From positions 496,001 through 560,000 of the forward strand of contig JAGGQZ010000013.1 in the NCBI GenBank assembly GCA_018613055.1: a DNA stretch of 64,000 bases, written 5' to 3'. The position numbers and the translations under genes are program-made. Position 1 is the first letter of the stretch, and the number at the start of each line of letters is the position of its first letter. The notes below the pieces were generated by a model. It ran no database searches. It was not told where the DNA came from and saw nothing but the letters and a program-made list of their open reading frames with translations. Below, piece by piece: positions 20,516 to 29,448 of the stretch. This stretch comes from Chryseobacterium sp. ISL-80. Lineage in GTDB: Bacteria > Bacillota > Bacilli > Bacillales > Cytobacillaceae.

Positions 20516-21625
20516 ATGAGACTCGTAGCCACCACATCGGTAGAGGAAGGGGCTTTACTCGGGAAAGCCATTTATAATGACAAGGGCCAGATCCTGCTGA
20601 ATGTAGGTGTAAGGCTCGAGCGGAAGATGCTGAACCGCCTTGAAGAGTTTGGGATTGATTATATCTATATCAAAGATCCAGATACCGACGATATCATCGT
20701 GAAGAACTCGATACCAGATGAAATGCGGGTCAATGCGATCATGACGATCGGTGAAACTTTCAAACAAGTTCAGCTGGATTCCAAGATCTCGCAAACGTTC
20801 GTACTGGAAAAATCGGCGAGGAAATTCAAGAAGCTGATTGTTGCTTTACTTGATGAATTAAAAAGCAGCAAAGAGCTTTTGAACCTGCTTTCGGATGTAT
20901 TCCTGCATGACCATTATATTTTTTCGCATAGCTTGAACGTAACGCTTTACTCCCTTGCGATCGGGATAGAAATGAAGCTCTCCCCGAAGGAACTTGAACA
21001 GCTCGGTCTGGGTGCGATTTTGCATGATGTGGGAAAAATGAAGGTCCCTGAAGAAATTTTATCCAAGCCAGGCAAGCTGACTGCAGAAGAGTTCCAGATC
21101 ATCAAGGCGCATGCAGAGGACGGCTTCCAGATGCTCAGGAATATTCCCACTATCCCGCTGATTGTTGCCCATTGTGCATATCAGCATCATGAACGTTTGA
21201 ATGGAGCAGGTTACCCTCGTGGACTGAAAGAGGATGAAATCCATTTATTCGGTAAAATCCTCGGTGTAGCTGATGTGTTTGACGCTGTCACCTCCAATCG
21301 GGTCTACCGGCCGGCAATGCTGCCTCATGAAGGCCTGGAAATTCTTTATTCGGGTGCAGGCAGCTTGTTTGACCCGAAGGTGGTCGACGCTTTCCGGCGG
21401 GCTGTGGCGATCTATCCGGTCGGCCTGACAGTGATCCTGAGTGATGGCCGGAAAGGCGTCGTAGTACAACAGAATCCCGGCTTGAGCGAGCGTCCTGTAG
21501 TCCGAATTCTTGAGGATAACGGGCAAAGAGTGGAACCATACCACCTGGATCTAAAATCAAATCTGTCACTGATGATTGTCAGCTGTGATACGATCATACA
21601 ATACGAGTACGCAGCGAATTATTAA
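20516..21625 (+). CDS. HD-GYP domain protein, likely cyclic-di-GMP phosphodiesterase
   Basis: About 369 residues with an N-terminal regulatory region and a C-terminal HD-GYP domain. Metal-binding HD is H170-D171 in ILHDVGKM, and the GYP signature is HHE(224-226)...GAGYP(232-234). These residues are typical of active phosphodiesterases that linearise c-di-GMP. No membrane segment is seen, so cytosolic. Three starts are possible (GTG 20504, ATG 20510, ATG 20516); 20516 gives the usual MRLV start. It sits between yunC and yunB. Confidence 0.87.
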   Translation: MRLVATTSVEEGALLGKAIYNDKGQILLNVGVRLERKMLNRLEEFGIDYIYIKDPDTDDIIVKNSIPDEMRVNAIMTIGETFKQVQLDSKISQTFVLEKSARKFKKLIVALLDELKSSKELLNLLSDVFLHDHYIFSHSLNVTLYSLAIGIEMKLSPKELEQLGLGAILHDVGKMKVPEEILSKPGKLTAEEFQIIKAHAEDGFQMLRNIPTIPLIVAHCAYQHHERLNGAGYPRGLKEDEIHLFGKILGVADVFDAVTSNRVYRPAMLPHEGLEILYSGAGSLFDPKVVDAFRRAVAIYPVGLTVILSDGRKGVVVQQNPGLSERPVVRILEDNGQRVEPYHLDLKSNLSLMIVSCDTIIQYEYAANY

Positions 21626-21667
21626 AGTGAAAATCAATATAGTATAAGACAAAGTAATTAGGCTAGT

Positions 21668-21713
21668 TCCCCCCTTTGAAGCATACATATAGCTTTAGAG
21701 GGGGGATTTGTTT
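21668..21713 (+). promoter_or_regulatory. Hairpin that is both terminator-like and covers the yunB ribosome-binding site
   Basis: TCCCCCCTTTGAAGC (21668-21682) pairs along its whole length, with two G-T pairs, with GCTTTAGAGGGGGGA (21692-21706). The tract TTTGTTTT follows. The GGGGGG in the right arm is also the only good ribosome-binding site of yunB (TTG 21713). Confidence 0.75.
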
Positions 21714-22471
21714 TGGCAAAATTCGGCCGGCGGCTGCCTCGGAAAGGGCCCTTGCCTTTCAGGTATGTATTCCTGCTGACATTCGTGTTTTTTTCCTTTT
21801 CCACTGCAGCAGGACTTTGGATCATCGATAAAGGACTTGAACCGACTTTGATGAAATATGCTGAATCCCAGACAAGAAAAATTGCGACTCTGGTTATCAA
21901 CAAGGCGATCAACAAAAAAATAGCCAGCGGGATGGATATTGATAAAGTGATTGAATTTGTACCGGTGGATGGGGGTACAACCACTGTGGTGAAATTCAAC
22001 ACAGAAATCATCAATCGGGTAAAAGCGGAAACGACTAATATTGTACAAATGAACCTGAAAGAAGCGGAAAGAGGGAATCTTACCTCTCTCGAGATGTTAT
22101 CAGATGTCGAGCTCGTGACCGATGAAAAAGACAGGGAAGAAGGAATCATTTATTATGTTCCTTTGGGTCAGGCGACCAACAATGCGCTGCTCGGTAATAT
22201 GGGGCCAAGGGTTCCGGTGAAGTTCAATGCAATCGGCGATGTGACGGCAGATGTCGTCTGGGATACTGAAGAGCATGGAATTAATAATACCCTTATCAAT
22301 GTATCGGTCAGGGTAAAAGTGAATGTGCAAATCATTATTCCTTTTGCGACGGAAATTGCGACTGTGCAGGAAAATATTCCGATTGGCAGCTTCTACTATC
22401 CTGGAAAAGTTCCGCAGTTTTACAATGGGGGCGGGAATACTTCGCCAGCGATTCAATTGCCTGGTGAATAA
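21713..22471 (+). CDS. yunB: Sporulation protein YunB
   Basis: A 252-residue protein with one N-terminal membrane segment (FRYVFLLTFVFFSFSTAAGLW) and a large external domain. It matches YunB, a mother-cell (sigma-E) sporulation protein needed for normal sporulation in B. subtilis. Visible conserved parts are YVPLGQATNNALLGNMGPRVPVKF and the C-terminal IPIGSFYYPGKVPQFYNGG. Start is TTG after GGGGGG. The ribosome-binding site lies in a stable hairpin (see separate entry). Confidence 0.9.
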   Translation: MAKFGRRLPRKGPLPFRYVFLLTFVFFSFSTAAGLWIIDKGLEPTLMKYAESQTRKIATLVINKAINKKIASGMDIDKVIEFVPVDGGTTTVVKFNTEIINRVKAETTNIVQMNLKEAERGNLTSLEMLSDVELVTDEKDREEGIIYYVPLGQATNNALLGNMGPRVPVKFNAIGDVTADVVWDTEEHGINNTLINVSVRVKVNVQIIIPFATEIATVQENIPIGSFYYPGKVPQFYNGGGNTSPAIQLPGE

Positions 22472-22477
22472 TTATAG

Positions 22478-22506
22478 TTGTCAAGTTAACGATATTGTTA
22501 TATTAT
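22478..22506 (+). promoter_or_regulatory. Predicted sigma-A promoter of the lysine riboswitch
   Basis: TTGTCA at 22478-22483, a 17-base spacer and TATTAT at 22501-22506. It starts seven bases after the yunB stop. Confidence 0.65.
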
Positions 22507-22529
22507 AAAATCAATTGAATAATAAACCA

Positions 22530-22786
22530 CATCATTCCGATGGGGTAGAGGCGCAGGATTAAAGAGTAAGCTGTGTGAGGATGACAACGTTGATCACAGT
22601 TGAAAGGGAATTTTGCCGAAGCAATGATAAGATGAGTCACATTTTTTATTGCTGGGGATACTTTGAACAAGAGTATCACTGTCATTATGGAGGTATATCC
22701 ATAATGGGGAGCTACAGATCGTGATGGAGACACTAGTTGCTTATTAAGGGCAGCGATAGAATGTTCTCTATCGTTGTCCTTTTTTA
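22530..22786 (+). promoter_or_regulatory. Lysine riboswitch (L-box) with terminator
   Basis: L-box core motifs occur in the expected order: GGGGTAGAGGCGC, TTAAAGAGTA, AAAGGGAATTTTGCCGAAGC, GCTGGGGATACTTTGAACAA, GAGTATCACTGTCATTATGG and GGAGCTAC. CATCA (22530) pairs with TGATG (22722) to close P1. The terminator is AAGGGCAGCGATAGA pairing with TCTATCGTTGTCCTT (22746-22780), then TTTTT. Lysine should favour termination. Confidence 0.9.
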
Positions 22787-22858
22787 TTTTTTAAGAAAGT
22801 GGCTACAACTCTTTTCATGTAAATGTTTCCCCCCTGTCAAAAACAAGGAGGAGAAAGA

Positions 22859-24445
22859 ATGGAGAACACAATTTTTTCATTGCTGCCGCCATTATTGGCA
22901 ATTTTGATGGTAGTGATCACAAGGCGGGTGCTATTGTCTTTGGGGACAGGCATCGTCGCAGCAGCATTTTTGCTTGCTGACTTTAATATCATTGAAACAT
23001 TCGCTATTGTGTGGGATGCTGCCAAGGCGATAGTCATTGCGGATGGCGAACTGAACACGTATAGCTTATACATCATTTTATTCTTGCTGCTTTTGGGTAC
23101 AATTACAGCCTTCATTTCTATTTCAGGAGGAAGCCGAGCGTTCGGCGAATGGGCAATGAAGCGTGTCAAAACAAGAGCTGGAGCTCAATTAGTCGGTGCT
23201 TTCCTTGGCATTATTATTTTTATTGATGATTATTTCAATGCACTGGCTGTAGGGCAGATCACTCGTCCAATCACGGATCGCCAGAAGGTTTCACGTGCAA
23301 AACTGGCCTATATTATCGATTCAACTTCAGCACCAATGTGTGTCATTTCTCCGATTTCCAGCTGGGGTGCTTACATCATTGCATTGATTGGTACAATCCT
23401 TGCTGCTCACGGCGTGAATGAATATAGTGCGTTCTCAGGGTTCATGCAAATCGTGCCAATGAACTTCTATGCTCTTGCAGCATTGGCAATGGTTTTCATT
23501 GTTGCTCTTAGGAATGTGGAAATTGGTCCAATGAAAAAGCATGAGGAACTTGCGATTACGGAAGGAATTGTTGTTCCTCAGGACAAGCCGGTACCAGGCG
23601 AACTGAAGGATGATCTGCCAACGAGTACGAAAGGTACTGTTGGAGACCTTGTATGGCCGATTGTTGCCCTTGTCGTTGGAACAGTAGGCATGATGCTATG
23701 GACAGGCGCAAGTGCTGTTGAAGGAAAAGTAACCATTTTCGGTATTTTTGAAAATACAGATGTCACCAAGTCTCTTGTAACTGGCGGATTGTTGGGTCTT
23801 GCTGTAGCTTTGATTCTTTTTGTCAGACAGGCAGCTGTATTAAAAGGAGTCAATGCCAATGTCTTTGGAAAAGGTATTGCTGAGGGCATTAAATCAATGC
23901 TTCCGGCTATCTATATTCTCGTCTTCGCCTGGGTCATCGTTGACCTGATTGGCCGGCTTGAAACAGGTAAATATCTGGCAGGTATCGTTGAAAGCTCAAA
24001 CATCAATATTGCCTTCCTGCCATTCCTGCTGTTCCTCGTAGCCGGTATCATGGCTTTCTCAACAGGAACATCATGGGGATCATTTGGAATCTTGCTTCCG
24101 ATTGCAGGAGATATTGCAGCGGCAGCTGATATTACAATTCTTTTGCCAGCTTTGGCAGCTGTCCTTGCTGGTGCGGTTTTTGGAGACCACTGCTCGCCAA
24201 TTTCTGATACAACGATTCTTTCATCAACAGGTGCTGGTTCACACCATATGGACCATGTCATGACTCAGCTGCCATACGCGCTGATTTCAGCAGCGATTTC
24301 AGCTGTCGGCTTCCTGGTCCTCGGTTTTACAGGCAGCACGCTCGCAGCACTTGCAGTAGTAGCCATCCTGCTGGTTGCTTTTGCGTTCATCTTCGGAAGC
24401 AAAACAAACCAGGAAGAAGTACTGAAAGAAAATCTAGCAGAATAA
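22859..24445 (+). CDS. lysW: NhaC-superfamily transporter, likely lysine transporter LysW
   Basis: A 528-residue membrane protein with about 12-13 hydrophobic segments. NhaC/ion-transporter motifs are visible: FIDDYFNALAVGQITRPITD, DSTSAPMCVISPISSWGAYI, GTSWGSFGILLPIAGDI and GDHCSPISDTTILSSTGAG. By sequence alone it would be called a Na+/H+ antiporter; the lysine riboswitch in front instead indicates lysine uptake, as proposed for LysW-type proteins. The frame opens at ATG 22823, but ATG 22859 follows AAGGAGGAG. Confidence 0.85.
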   Translation: MENTIFSLLPPLLAILMVVITRRVLLSLGTGIVAAAFLLADFNIIETFAIVWDAAKAIVIADGELNTYSLYIILFLLLLGTITAFISISGGSRAFGEWAMKRVKTRAGAQLVGAFLGIIIFIDDYFNALAVGQITRPITDRQKVSRAKLAYIIDSTSAPMCVISPISSWGAYIIALIGTILAAHGVNEYSAFSGFMQIVPMNFYALAALAMVFIVALRNVEIGPMKKHEELAITEGIVVPQDKPVPGELKDDLPTSTKGTVGDLVWPIVALVVGTVGMMLWTGASAVEGKVTIFGIFENTDVTKSLVTGGLLGLAVALILFVRQAAVLKGVNANVFGKGIAEGIKSMLPAIYILVFAWVIVDLIGRLETGKYLAGIVESSNINIAFLPFLLFLVAGIMAFSTGTSWGSFGILLPIAGDIAAAADITILLPALAAVLAGAVFGDHCSPISDTTILSSTGAGSHHMDHVMTQLPYALISAAISAVGFLVLGFTGSTLAALAVVAILLVAFAFIFGSKTNQEEVLKENLAE

Positions 24446-24447
24446 TG

Positions 24448-24478
24448 AAAAAGCTGTCTGGAATCAGACAGCTTTTTT
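24448..24478 (+). terminator. Intrinsic terminator of lysW
   Basis: AAAAAGCTGTCTG pairs with CAGACAGCTTTTT across a four-base loop, ending in six T. Confidence 0.9.
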
Positions 24479-24579
24479 CATATTTTTAAAATAGTGGGAA
24501 TAGAATCCTAATTAATAGGAGTTTTAGTATAGTTGGGAAAATTTTATCGAAAAAAATTTATTATGTCGCAAATAATATT

Positions 24580-24608
24580 TTGACAAGCCCTAAAAAACTA
24601 GCTATACT
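24580..24608 (+). promoter_or_regulatory. Strong sigma-A promoter of the NSS transporter operon
   Basis: Consensus TTGACA at 24580-24585, a 17-base spacer and TATACT at 24603-24608. Confidence 0.8.
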
Positions 24609-24693
24609 ATTTCTAGACTAAATAATCTGAAAATATAAAACTTTCTAATTCATCGATATTTTCCAGGTGGTTAGAAGGCAAGGGGGATTAAAA

Positions 24694-26205
24694 ATGGAAA
24701 ATCGTCCACAGTGGGGCACGAGGGCAGGTTTCATTCTTGCCGCGGTAGGTTCGGCAGTCGGGTTGGGAAATATTTGGCGCTTCCCGGGTGTAGCTTATGA
24801 GAACGGAGGAGGGGCCTTCTTCCTTCCATATCTATTCGCATTACTAACCGCAGGGATTCCGCTATTAATCATGGAATTCACCATTGGCCATAAGTATCGT
24901 GGTTCTTCACCATTGAGCTTTGCGAAATTAAAGAAAGGTTCAGAGTGGCTTGGATGGTGGCAATTGGCTATTTCATTTGTCATCTCAACCTATTATGCGG
25001 TCATCATTGCCTGGGCTATGTCTTACGCCTATTTTTCTCTAAGCAAGCAGTGGGGCGATGATCCACTGACTTTCCTTGTTGGAGATTACTTGAAAGTAGT
25101 AGATGCAGGAGATGTTGGAAGCCTTGTTCCTGGAGTATTTGTTCCATTGATTATTGTATGGGTAATCACACTTGGCATTCTTTTCAAAGGTGTTAAAAAG
25201 GGTATTGAAGCAGCAAATAAAGTATTTATTCCAACACTTGTCATTTTATTCTTAATTATTGTTGTACGTGCTTTAACCCTGGATGGAGCCATTGATGGAG
25301 TCAATGCATTCTTCAAGCCTGACTGGGGACAAATCTTGAATGGAAAAGTTTGGGTAGCAGCATATGGGCAGATTTTCTTCAGTTTATCCATTGCATTTGC
25401 AATCATGATTACTTATTCAAGTTATCTGCCAAAAAAATCTGATATCACAAATAATGCATTTATTACCGGCTTCGCTAACTCATCATTCGAAGTGTTAGCT
25501 GGGATCGGAGTCTTCGCAGCATTAGGCTTCATGGCAAGCCAGCAGGGAGTGCCAATTGACGAAGTGGTCAGCAAAGGAGTCATTTTGGCGTTTGCAGTCT
25601 TCCCGCAGATTATAAATGAACTGCCTGCATTCAGCGCGGCATTTGGTGTCTTATTCTTCGTAAGTTTGACGCTAGCTGGATTAACATCTCTAATTTCTAT
25701 CGTCGAAACATATGTAGCTGGGATTCAAGATAAGTTCAATGTTTCCCGTAATAAAGCAGTTGTCATTGGAGGCGGTCTTTCAGCTCTGATTTCAATCCTT
25801 TTTGCTACTCAAGGCGGACTTAACTTCCTAGACACAGTAGATGCTTTCATCAATAACTATGGTGTAGTTGCAGCCGGATTTGTTGAAATCATCATAGTAG
25901 CTTGGGTTGCCAAGGAATTGAACAACTTAAGAAGCCATGCGGATGCTGTTTCAGATATCCAGCTGGGCAGCTGGTGGAATATTTGTTTAAAATACGTCAC
26001 ACCTGTTGTTCTGGGTATCATGATGGTTATGAACATCCTAACTGATTTAAAAACGAGCTATGGCGGTTATCCGGAATCGTTCAACTTCTATTATGGTTGG
26101 CTTGTGGCATTCGCTGCACTGTTAGTAGGATTTGTTTTCAAGTATGTAAAGAAATGGGATAATACTCTACATGAAGTTCCACAAGACGAGGGGGTCTCTA
26201 AATAA
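24694..26205 (+). CDS. Neurotransmitter:sodium symporter (NSS) family transporter
   Basis: A 503-residue membrane protein with about 12 segments. The NSS signature covers the N-terminus: WGTRAGFILAAVGSAVGLGNIWRFP, with the Na+-site residues of TM1, then NGGGAFFLPYL. LeuT-like symporters take up amino acids with Na+. The MetS-type subunit encoded next points to a methionine/alanine importer of the MetPS kind. The frame opens at GTG 24667; ATG 24694 has AAGGGGGA before it. It overlaps the small gene by one base (TAATG). Confidence 0.93.
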   Translation: MENRPQWGTRAGFILAAVGSAVGLGNIWRFPGVAYENGGGAFFLPYLFALLTAGIPLLIMEFTIGHKYRGSSPLSFAKLKKGSEWLGWWQLAISFVISTYYAVIIAWAMSYAYFSLSKQWGDDPLTFLVGDYLKVVDAGDVGSLVPGVFVPLIIVWVITLGILFKGVKKGIEAANKVFIPTLVILFLIIVVRALTLDGAIDGVNAFFKPDWGQILNGKVWVAAYGQIFFSLSIAFAIMITYSSYLPKKSDITNNAFITGFANSSFEVLAGIGVFAALGFMASQQGVPIDEVVSKGVILAFAVFPQIINELPAFSAAFGVLFFVSLTLAGLTSLISIVETYVAGIQDKFNVSRNKAVVIGGGLSALISILFATQGGLNFLDTVDAFINNYGVVAAGFVEIIIVAWVAKELNNLRSHADAVSDIQLGSWWNICLKYVTPVVLGIMMVMNILTDLKTSYGGYPESFNFYYGWLVAFAALLVGFVFKYVKKWDNTLHEVPQDEGVSK

Positions 26206-26309
26206 TGGATGCTAGTTCAATCGTAATGATGGTACTTGGAATTGGAATCATTTGGGGCGGCCTGGTTGTCAGCGTGCTGCATGCAGCAAAAAAATCACGT
26301 TCATCTTAA
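26205..26309 (+). CDS. metS: MetS-type small subunit of the NSS transporter
   Basis: A 34-residue peptide with one membrane helix (IVMMVLGIGIIWGGLVVSVLHA) and a basic tail (AAKKSRSS). Its start overlaps the stop of the NSS gene by one base, so it is translationally coupled. Length, sequence pattern and place match the small subunit that methionine/alanine NSS importers need in Corynebacterium and Firmicutes. It is short enough to be missed by default gene finding. Confidence 0.85.
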   Translation: MDASSIVMMVLGIGIIWGGLVVSVLHAAKKSRSS

Positions 26310-26346
26310 TATACACAGGCGATCCTAAGTGATGGCCTTATACAAG

Positions 26347-26384
26347 AAGGATCCGGAATGTACATTCCGGATCCTTTTGTCTTT
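26347..26384 (+). terminator. Intrinsic terminator of the NSS-metS operon
   Basis: A 30-base perfect palindrome (left half AAGGATCCGGAATGT) followed by a T-rich tract, 37 bases after metS. Confidence 0.85.
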
Positions 26385-26503
26385 ATACTGAGGTACAGCG
26401 AGAGTTCTATTTTGCAAAGAATTTGGTCACAGAACACTCATGTGGCAGTCTGAAACCAAGGAGAGTGGCAAAAGTTTGAATGTAGGAATAATCACGCTGC
26501 TTT

Positions 26504-26527
26504 CAAAAAAAGCCCCAAAAGTGGGGC
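26504..26527 (-). terminator. Intrinsic terminator of lytH
   Basis: On the minus strand GCCCCA/TGGGGC with a short loop is followed by seven T (AAAAAAA on the plus strand). Confidence 0.85.
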
Positions 26528-26534
26528 ACCTTTC

Positions 26535-27530
26535 TTACTTATTCCTGAGTCTCGCTCGTTCCTGCCTGGACCATAACTTCAAATGAGGGTATGGATCGAA
26601 GGACCATTCGGTATAGCCATTGTCCTTGTACATGCCGTAATGAAGATGCGGCGGGAATTTTCCGCTTGTTCCCGGCGGCCCGTACCCGGAGCTGCCCACA
26701 CCGCCTATGACAGTTCCAGGCTCGACGATCTGCCCTACTTTAAGGTCCTTGGCAAATCCGCTAAGATGGGCAAAATAATGGTAGGTATTATTTATATCAC
26801 GGATGCCTACCCGCCATCCGCCATATTTGTTCCAGCCTTTCATTTCAATGATGCCATACCCTGTCGCTCGGACTGGCACTCCATAGCCGGCGAAAATATC
26901 CGTTCCTTCATGGATTCTTCTGCCGCCCCATCCACGAGCATCTCCCCATGTGTTGTTATAGCTGTGATTGCTCCGCAGCGGGAGAGGAAAGACATGCGTA
27001 TCAAGGTCCAAACGCCCAAAATGCTTGTAGATCATGGCTTTTCCGATGATGATTCCGACCGTCTTATCGCGTTTATAGTAATTCCAGAGGCCAATTTTAA
27101 TATTCTCATGGTCTGTACCGTAATTCAGGAGATATTGGGCGAATGCCTGCAATACGTCTTCATCATCCTTCAGGCTTGCTTTGCCGTCACCGTTTCCATC
27201 AAACCCGATTCCATTGAAAAATTGTATCGAGACCGGATTGTCATCCTCCAGATTTGGATTCAGAAGTCCAGCCCACTCTTCCGGCTTAAAATAAATTCCG
27301 GCAGTTCCTTCAGCTTTGGGCAAGTCCTTTCTTGCCTGGCGGACATTCCGTTCATATTGATCCACCGCAGCAATATAATACCAGGGAATCTGGGTAACCG
27401 CTTCAACTTGGGTGTATAGATCCATTCTCTTTTTATAAATATCCTGTTCCTGCTCAGCTGCAGACGCGAGATCCACAGAAAGGACAGGGTAAAGGAAAAA
27501 AAGAACGATAACTGCTTTAAGGAATTTCAC
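26535..27530 (-). CDS. lytH: Sporulation L-Ala-D-Glu peptidase LytH (M23 family)
   Basis: A 331-residue secreted or membrane-bound peptidase with an N-terminal signal (FLKAVIVLFFLYPVLSVDLASA). The M23 zinc site is H207-x3-D211 (HEGTD) and H295-L-H297. LytH trims spore cortex side chains to single L-Ala in B. subtilis. Residues 111-122 (DGNGDGKASLKD) resemble an EF-hand calcium loop, a feature kept in this family. Start is GTG with GGGAGG seven bases upstream. It lies next to the yun genes and lipA, as in B. subtilis. Confidence 0.9.
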   Translation of the reverse strand: MKFLKAVIVLFFLYPVLSVDLASAAEQEQDIYKKRMDLYTQVEAVTQIPWYYIAAVDQYERNVRQARKDLPKAEGTAGIYFKPEEWAGLLNPNLEDDNPVSIQFFNGIGFDGNGDGKASLKDDEDVLQAFAQYLLNYGTDHENIKIGLWNYYKRDKTVGIIIGKAMIYKHFGRLDLDTHVFPLPLRSNHSYNNTWGDARGWGGRRIHEGTDIFAGYGVPVRATGYGIIEMKGWNKYGGWRVGIRDINNTYHYFAHLSGFAKDLKVGQIVEPGTVIGGVGSSGYGPPGTSGKFPPHLHYGMYKDNGYTEWSFDPYPHLKLWSRQERARLRNK

Positions 27531-27776
27531 CGTAATCCTCCCTTCATGATTTTACTCCTTTAATTTCCAGCTCAAGCGTATGAAATCTGCTTTTGCTTGA
27601 CTTCTGTTAGTTTGCGATGATGGGGGTTTTTCATAAATATCAAATAATGGTAATCGCAAAGTTATCGTACTTGTCGATAGTATTCCATTATGTTAAAGTG
27701 ACATCAGAAGCTGTATGCCAGCCTTGATTTTTTCATGGTGTTCTTGAGGAAGTGCAGCAGGAATGGAGTGAAAATA

Positions 27777-28691
27777 ATGAGCAAAAAAGAGGTACAGAGA
27801 AAGCCTGATTGGCTGAAAATAAAGTTAAATACGAACGAAAACTATACGGGCTTAAAAAAGATGATGCGCGAAAAAAATCTACATACTGTATGTGAAGAAG
27901 CAAAATGCCCGAACATCCATGAATGCTGGGCGGTTAGACGGACTGCGACCTTCATGATCCTTGGCGATGTATGTACGCGTGCATGCCGTTTTTGTGCTGT
28001 AAAAACGGGACTGCCTACTGAGCTTGACTGGCAGGAGCCGGAAAGAGTCGCGGATTCCGTTACCCTTATGAACCTTAAGCATGTCGTCGTCACAGCTGTA
28101 GCCCGCGATGATCTGAAGGATGGGGGAGCTGCTGTATTTGCTGAGACTGTAAGAGCCATCCGCAGGAAAAATCCGTTCACCTCTATTGAAGTATTGCCTT
28201 CTGATATGGGCGGCGTGATCGAAAACCTGCAGATGCTGATGGATGCGCGTCCAGATATTCTGAACCACAATGTCGAGACAGTTAAGCGCCTGACACCGAG
28301 AATCCGTGCGCGTGCTACATATGAGCGTTCACTGGAATTTCTGCGCCGTGCAAAAGAAATGCAGCCGGATATTCCGACGAAGTCAAGCATCATGGTTGGA
28401 CTGGGAGAAACGAAGGAAGAATTGATCGAAGCAATGGATGATCTGCGTGCAAACAATGTGGACATCCTTACACTGGGCCAGTATTTGCAGCCTTCCAAAA
28501 AGCATCTAGAGGTGCAGAAGTACTATCATCCGGATGAATTTGCCGAGTTAAGGGAAATCGCGCTCGAGAAAGGCTTCAGCCATTGTGAAGCTGGACCTCT
28601 TGTCCGTTCATCCTACCATGCCGATGAGCAAGTCAACTCAGCTGCAAAGCATAAACAACAGCTTGCAGAGCAGGAAGCACAGCAGGCATAA
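27777..28691 (+). CDS. lipA: Lipoyl synthase
   Basis: A 304-residue radical SAM enzyme that inserts two sulfurs into octanoyl groups. The auxiliary cluster cysteines are C39, C44 and C50 ([12 protein letters not shown]) and the radical SAM cluster is C66-x3-C70-x2-C73 (CTRACRFC). The C-terminal [10 protein letters not shown] is the family end motif. The frame opens at 27735, but ATG 27777 follows GGAGTG. The auxiliary cluster is consumed each turnover and must be rebuilt by Fe-S carriers such as Nfu (yutI here); substrate proteins include GcvH. Confidence 0.97.
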   Translation: MSKKEVQRKPDWLKIKLNTNENYTGLKKMMREKNLHTVCEEAKCPNIHECWAVRRTATFMILGDVCTRACRFCAVKTGLPTELDWQEPERVADSVTLMNLKHVVVTAVARDDLKDGGAAVFAETVRAIRRKNPFTSIEVLPSDMGGVIENLQMLMDARPDILNHNVETVKRLTPRIRARATYERSLEFLRRAKEMQPDIPTKSSIMVGLGETKEELIEAMDDLRANNVDILTLGQYLQPSKKHLEVQKYYHPDEFAELREIALEKGFSHCEAGPLVRSSYHADEQVNSAAKHKQQLAEQEAQQA

Positions 28692-28708
28692 TTCTTAAAA
28701 GCCTAAAG

Positions 28709-28742
28709 AAGAGTTCAGCATAAAACAGGCTGAACTCTTTTC
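28709..28742. terminator. Bidirectional terminator between lipA and yutC
   Basis: AAAGAGTTCAGC pairs with GCTGAACTCTTT across an eight-base loop between two convergent genes. Confidence 0.8.
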
Positions 28743-28743
28743 G

Positions 28744-29448
28744 TTATTGACCCTTTTTCATCTGTGTTGACAGATCGTCCTTGTCCGTTTCTTCGTTCAG
28801 CTCCCCTTTTGCCTCTCCATTGGCATTTTCACCTGAGCTCATAGGGCGCCCTTGAGGCGATTTAAGCATCTGCTTGATTAGGCCATCAATCTGGTCGCTG
28901 ACATTACGGCTATCAGTATCGAGTGTGGCATAGTTCTCGACTTCTTTGCGCAGGCTTGTGTCGTCTGAAACGTATACATGGAACCAGCGCGGAACGACTG
29001 ACATAGCCATCCGCTTCACCTGATCTGCAGTCTCATTGCGGTTTGGGGAATCGGTTGCGTAGACAATCAGCACTTCTTCATCTGTCACAAGAGTAGACAC
29101 ATCATCTACATTCTGTGCCATCAGGCTGAATCTGCTGATCATGTCAGCAATTTGTTCACGGTCGATCGCCTGGTATGCATTTTGCATGTTATCGGCACCC
29201 ATTACACCTGTTTTTTGATGGCGAACATATCCGAAGTCTTCGCTTCTGTCCCGCAAACTTTTGCCATTTTCATTATATAATTCTGGACGGTTGTCGTTTA
29301 CATTCAGTGTATTCCCGCTCTGTTGATAAATTCCTGCCCCGCCATCACGGCCGTCTGGTGAGGCATTATTATCGCCCGCACCACAGCCAGTCATAGCCAC
29401 AGTTCCGCAAATACCAAGAGCCATTAATGCTTTTTTCAATTTAAACAC
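28744..29448 (-). CDS. yutC: YhcN/YlaJ-family sporulation lipoprotein (YutC-like)
   Basis: A 234-residue lipoprotein. The signal peptide KKALMALGICGTVAMTGC ends in the lipobox MTGC. The YhcN/YlaJ domain is recognised by IADMISRFSLMAQNVDDVSTLVTDEEVLIVY and AMSVVPRWFHVYVSDD. Members are forespore-made, inner-membrane lipoproteins linked to spore germination or outgrowth. The C-terminal tail is hydrophilic and acidic. Position beside lipA and yutD matches yutC. Confidence 0.87.
   Translation of the reverse strand: MFKLKKALMALGICGTVAMTGCGAGDNNASPDGRDGGAGIYQQSGNTLNVNDNRPELYNENGKSLRDRSEDFGYVRHQKTGVMGADNMQNAYQAIDREQIADMISRFSLMAQNVDDVSTLVTDEEVLIVYATDSPNRNETADQVKRMAMSVVPRWFHVYVSDDTSLRKEVENYATLDTDSRNVSDQIDGLIKQMLKSPQGRPMSSGENANGEAKGELNEETDKDDLSTQMKKGQ

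Noticed and set aside
26583-27419. 278-residue plus-strand ORF opposite lytH
   Set aside because: Antisense shadow of a well-recognised gene, with no ribosome-binding site and no family features.
27842-28498. 218-residue minus-strand ORF opposite lipA
   Set aside because: Antisense shadow of lipA; Ser/Arg-rich composition typical of non-coding frames.
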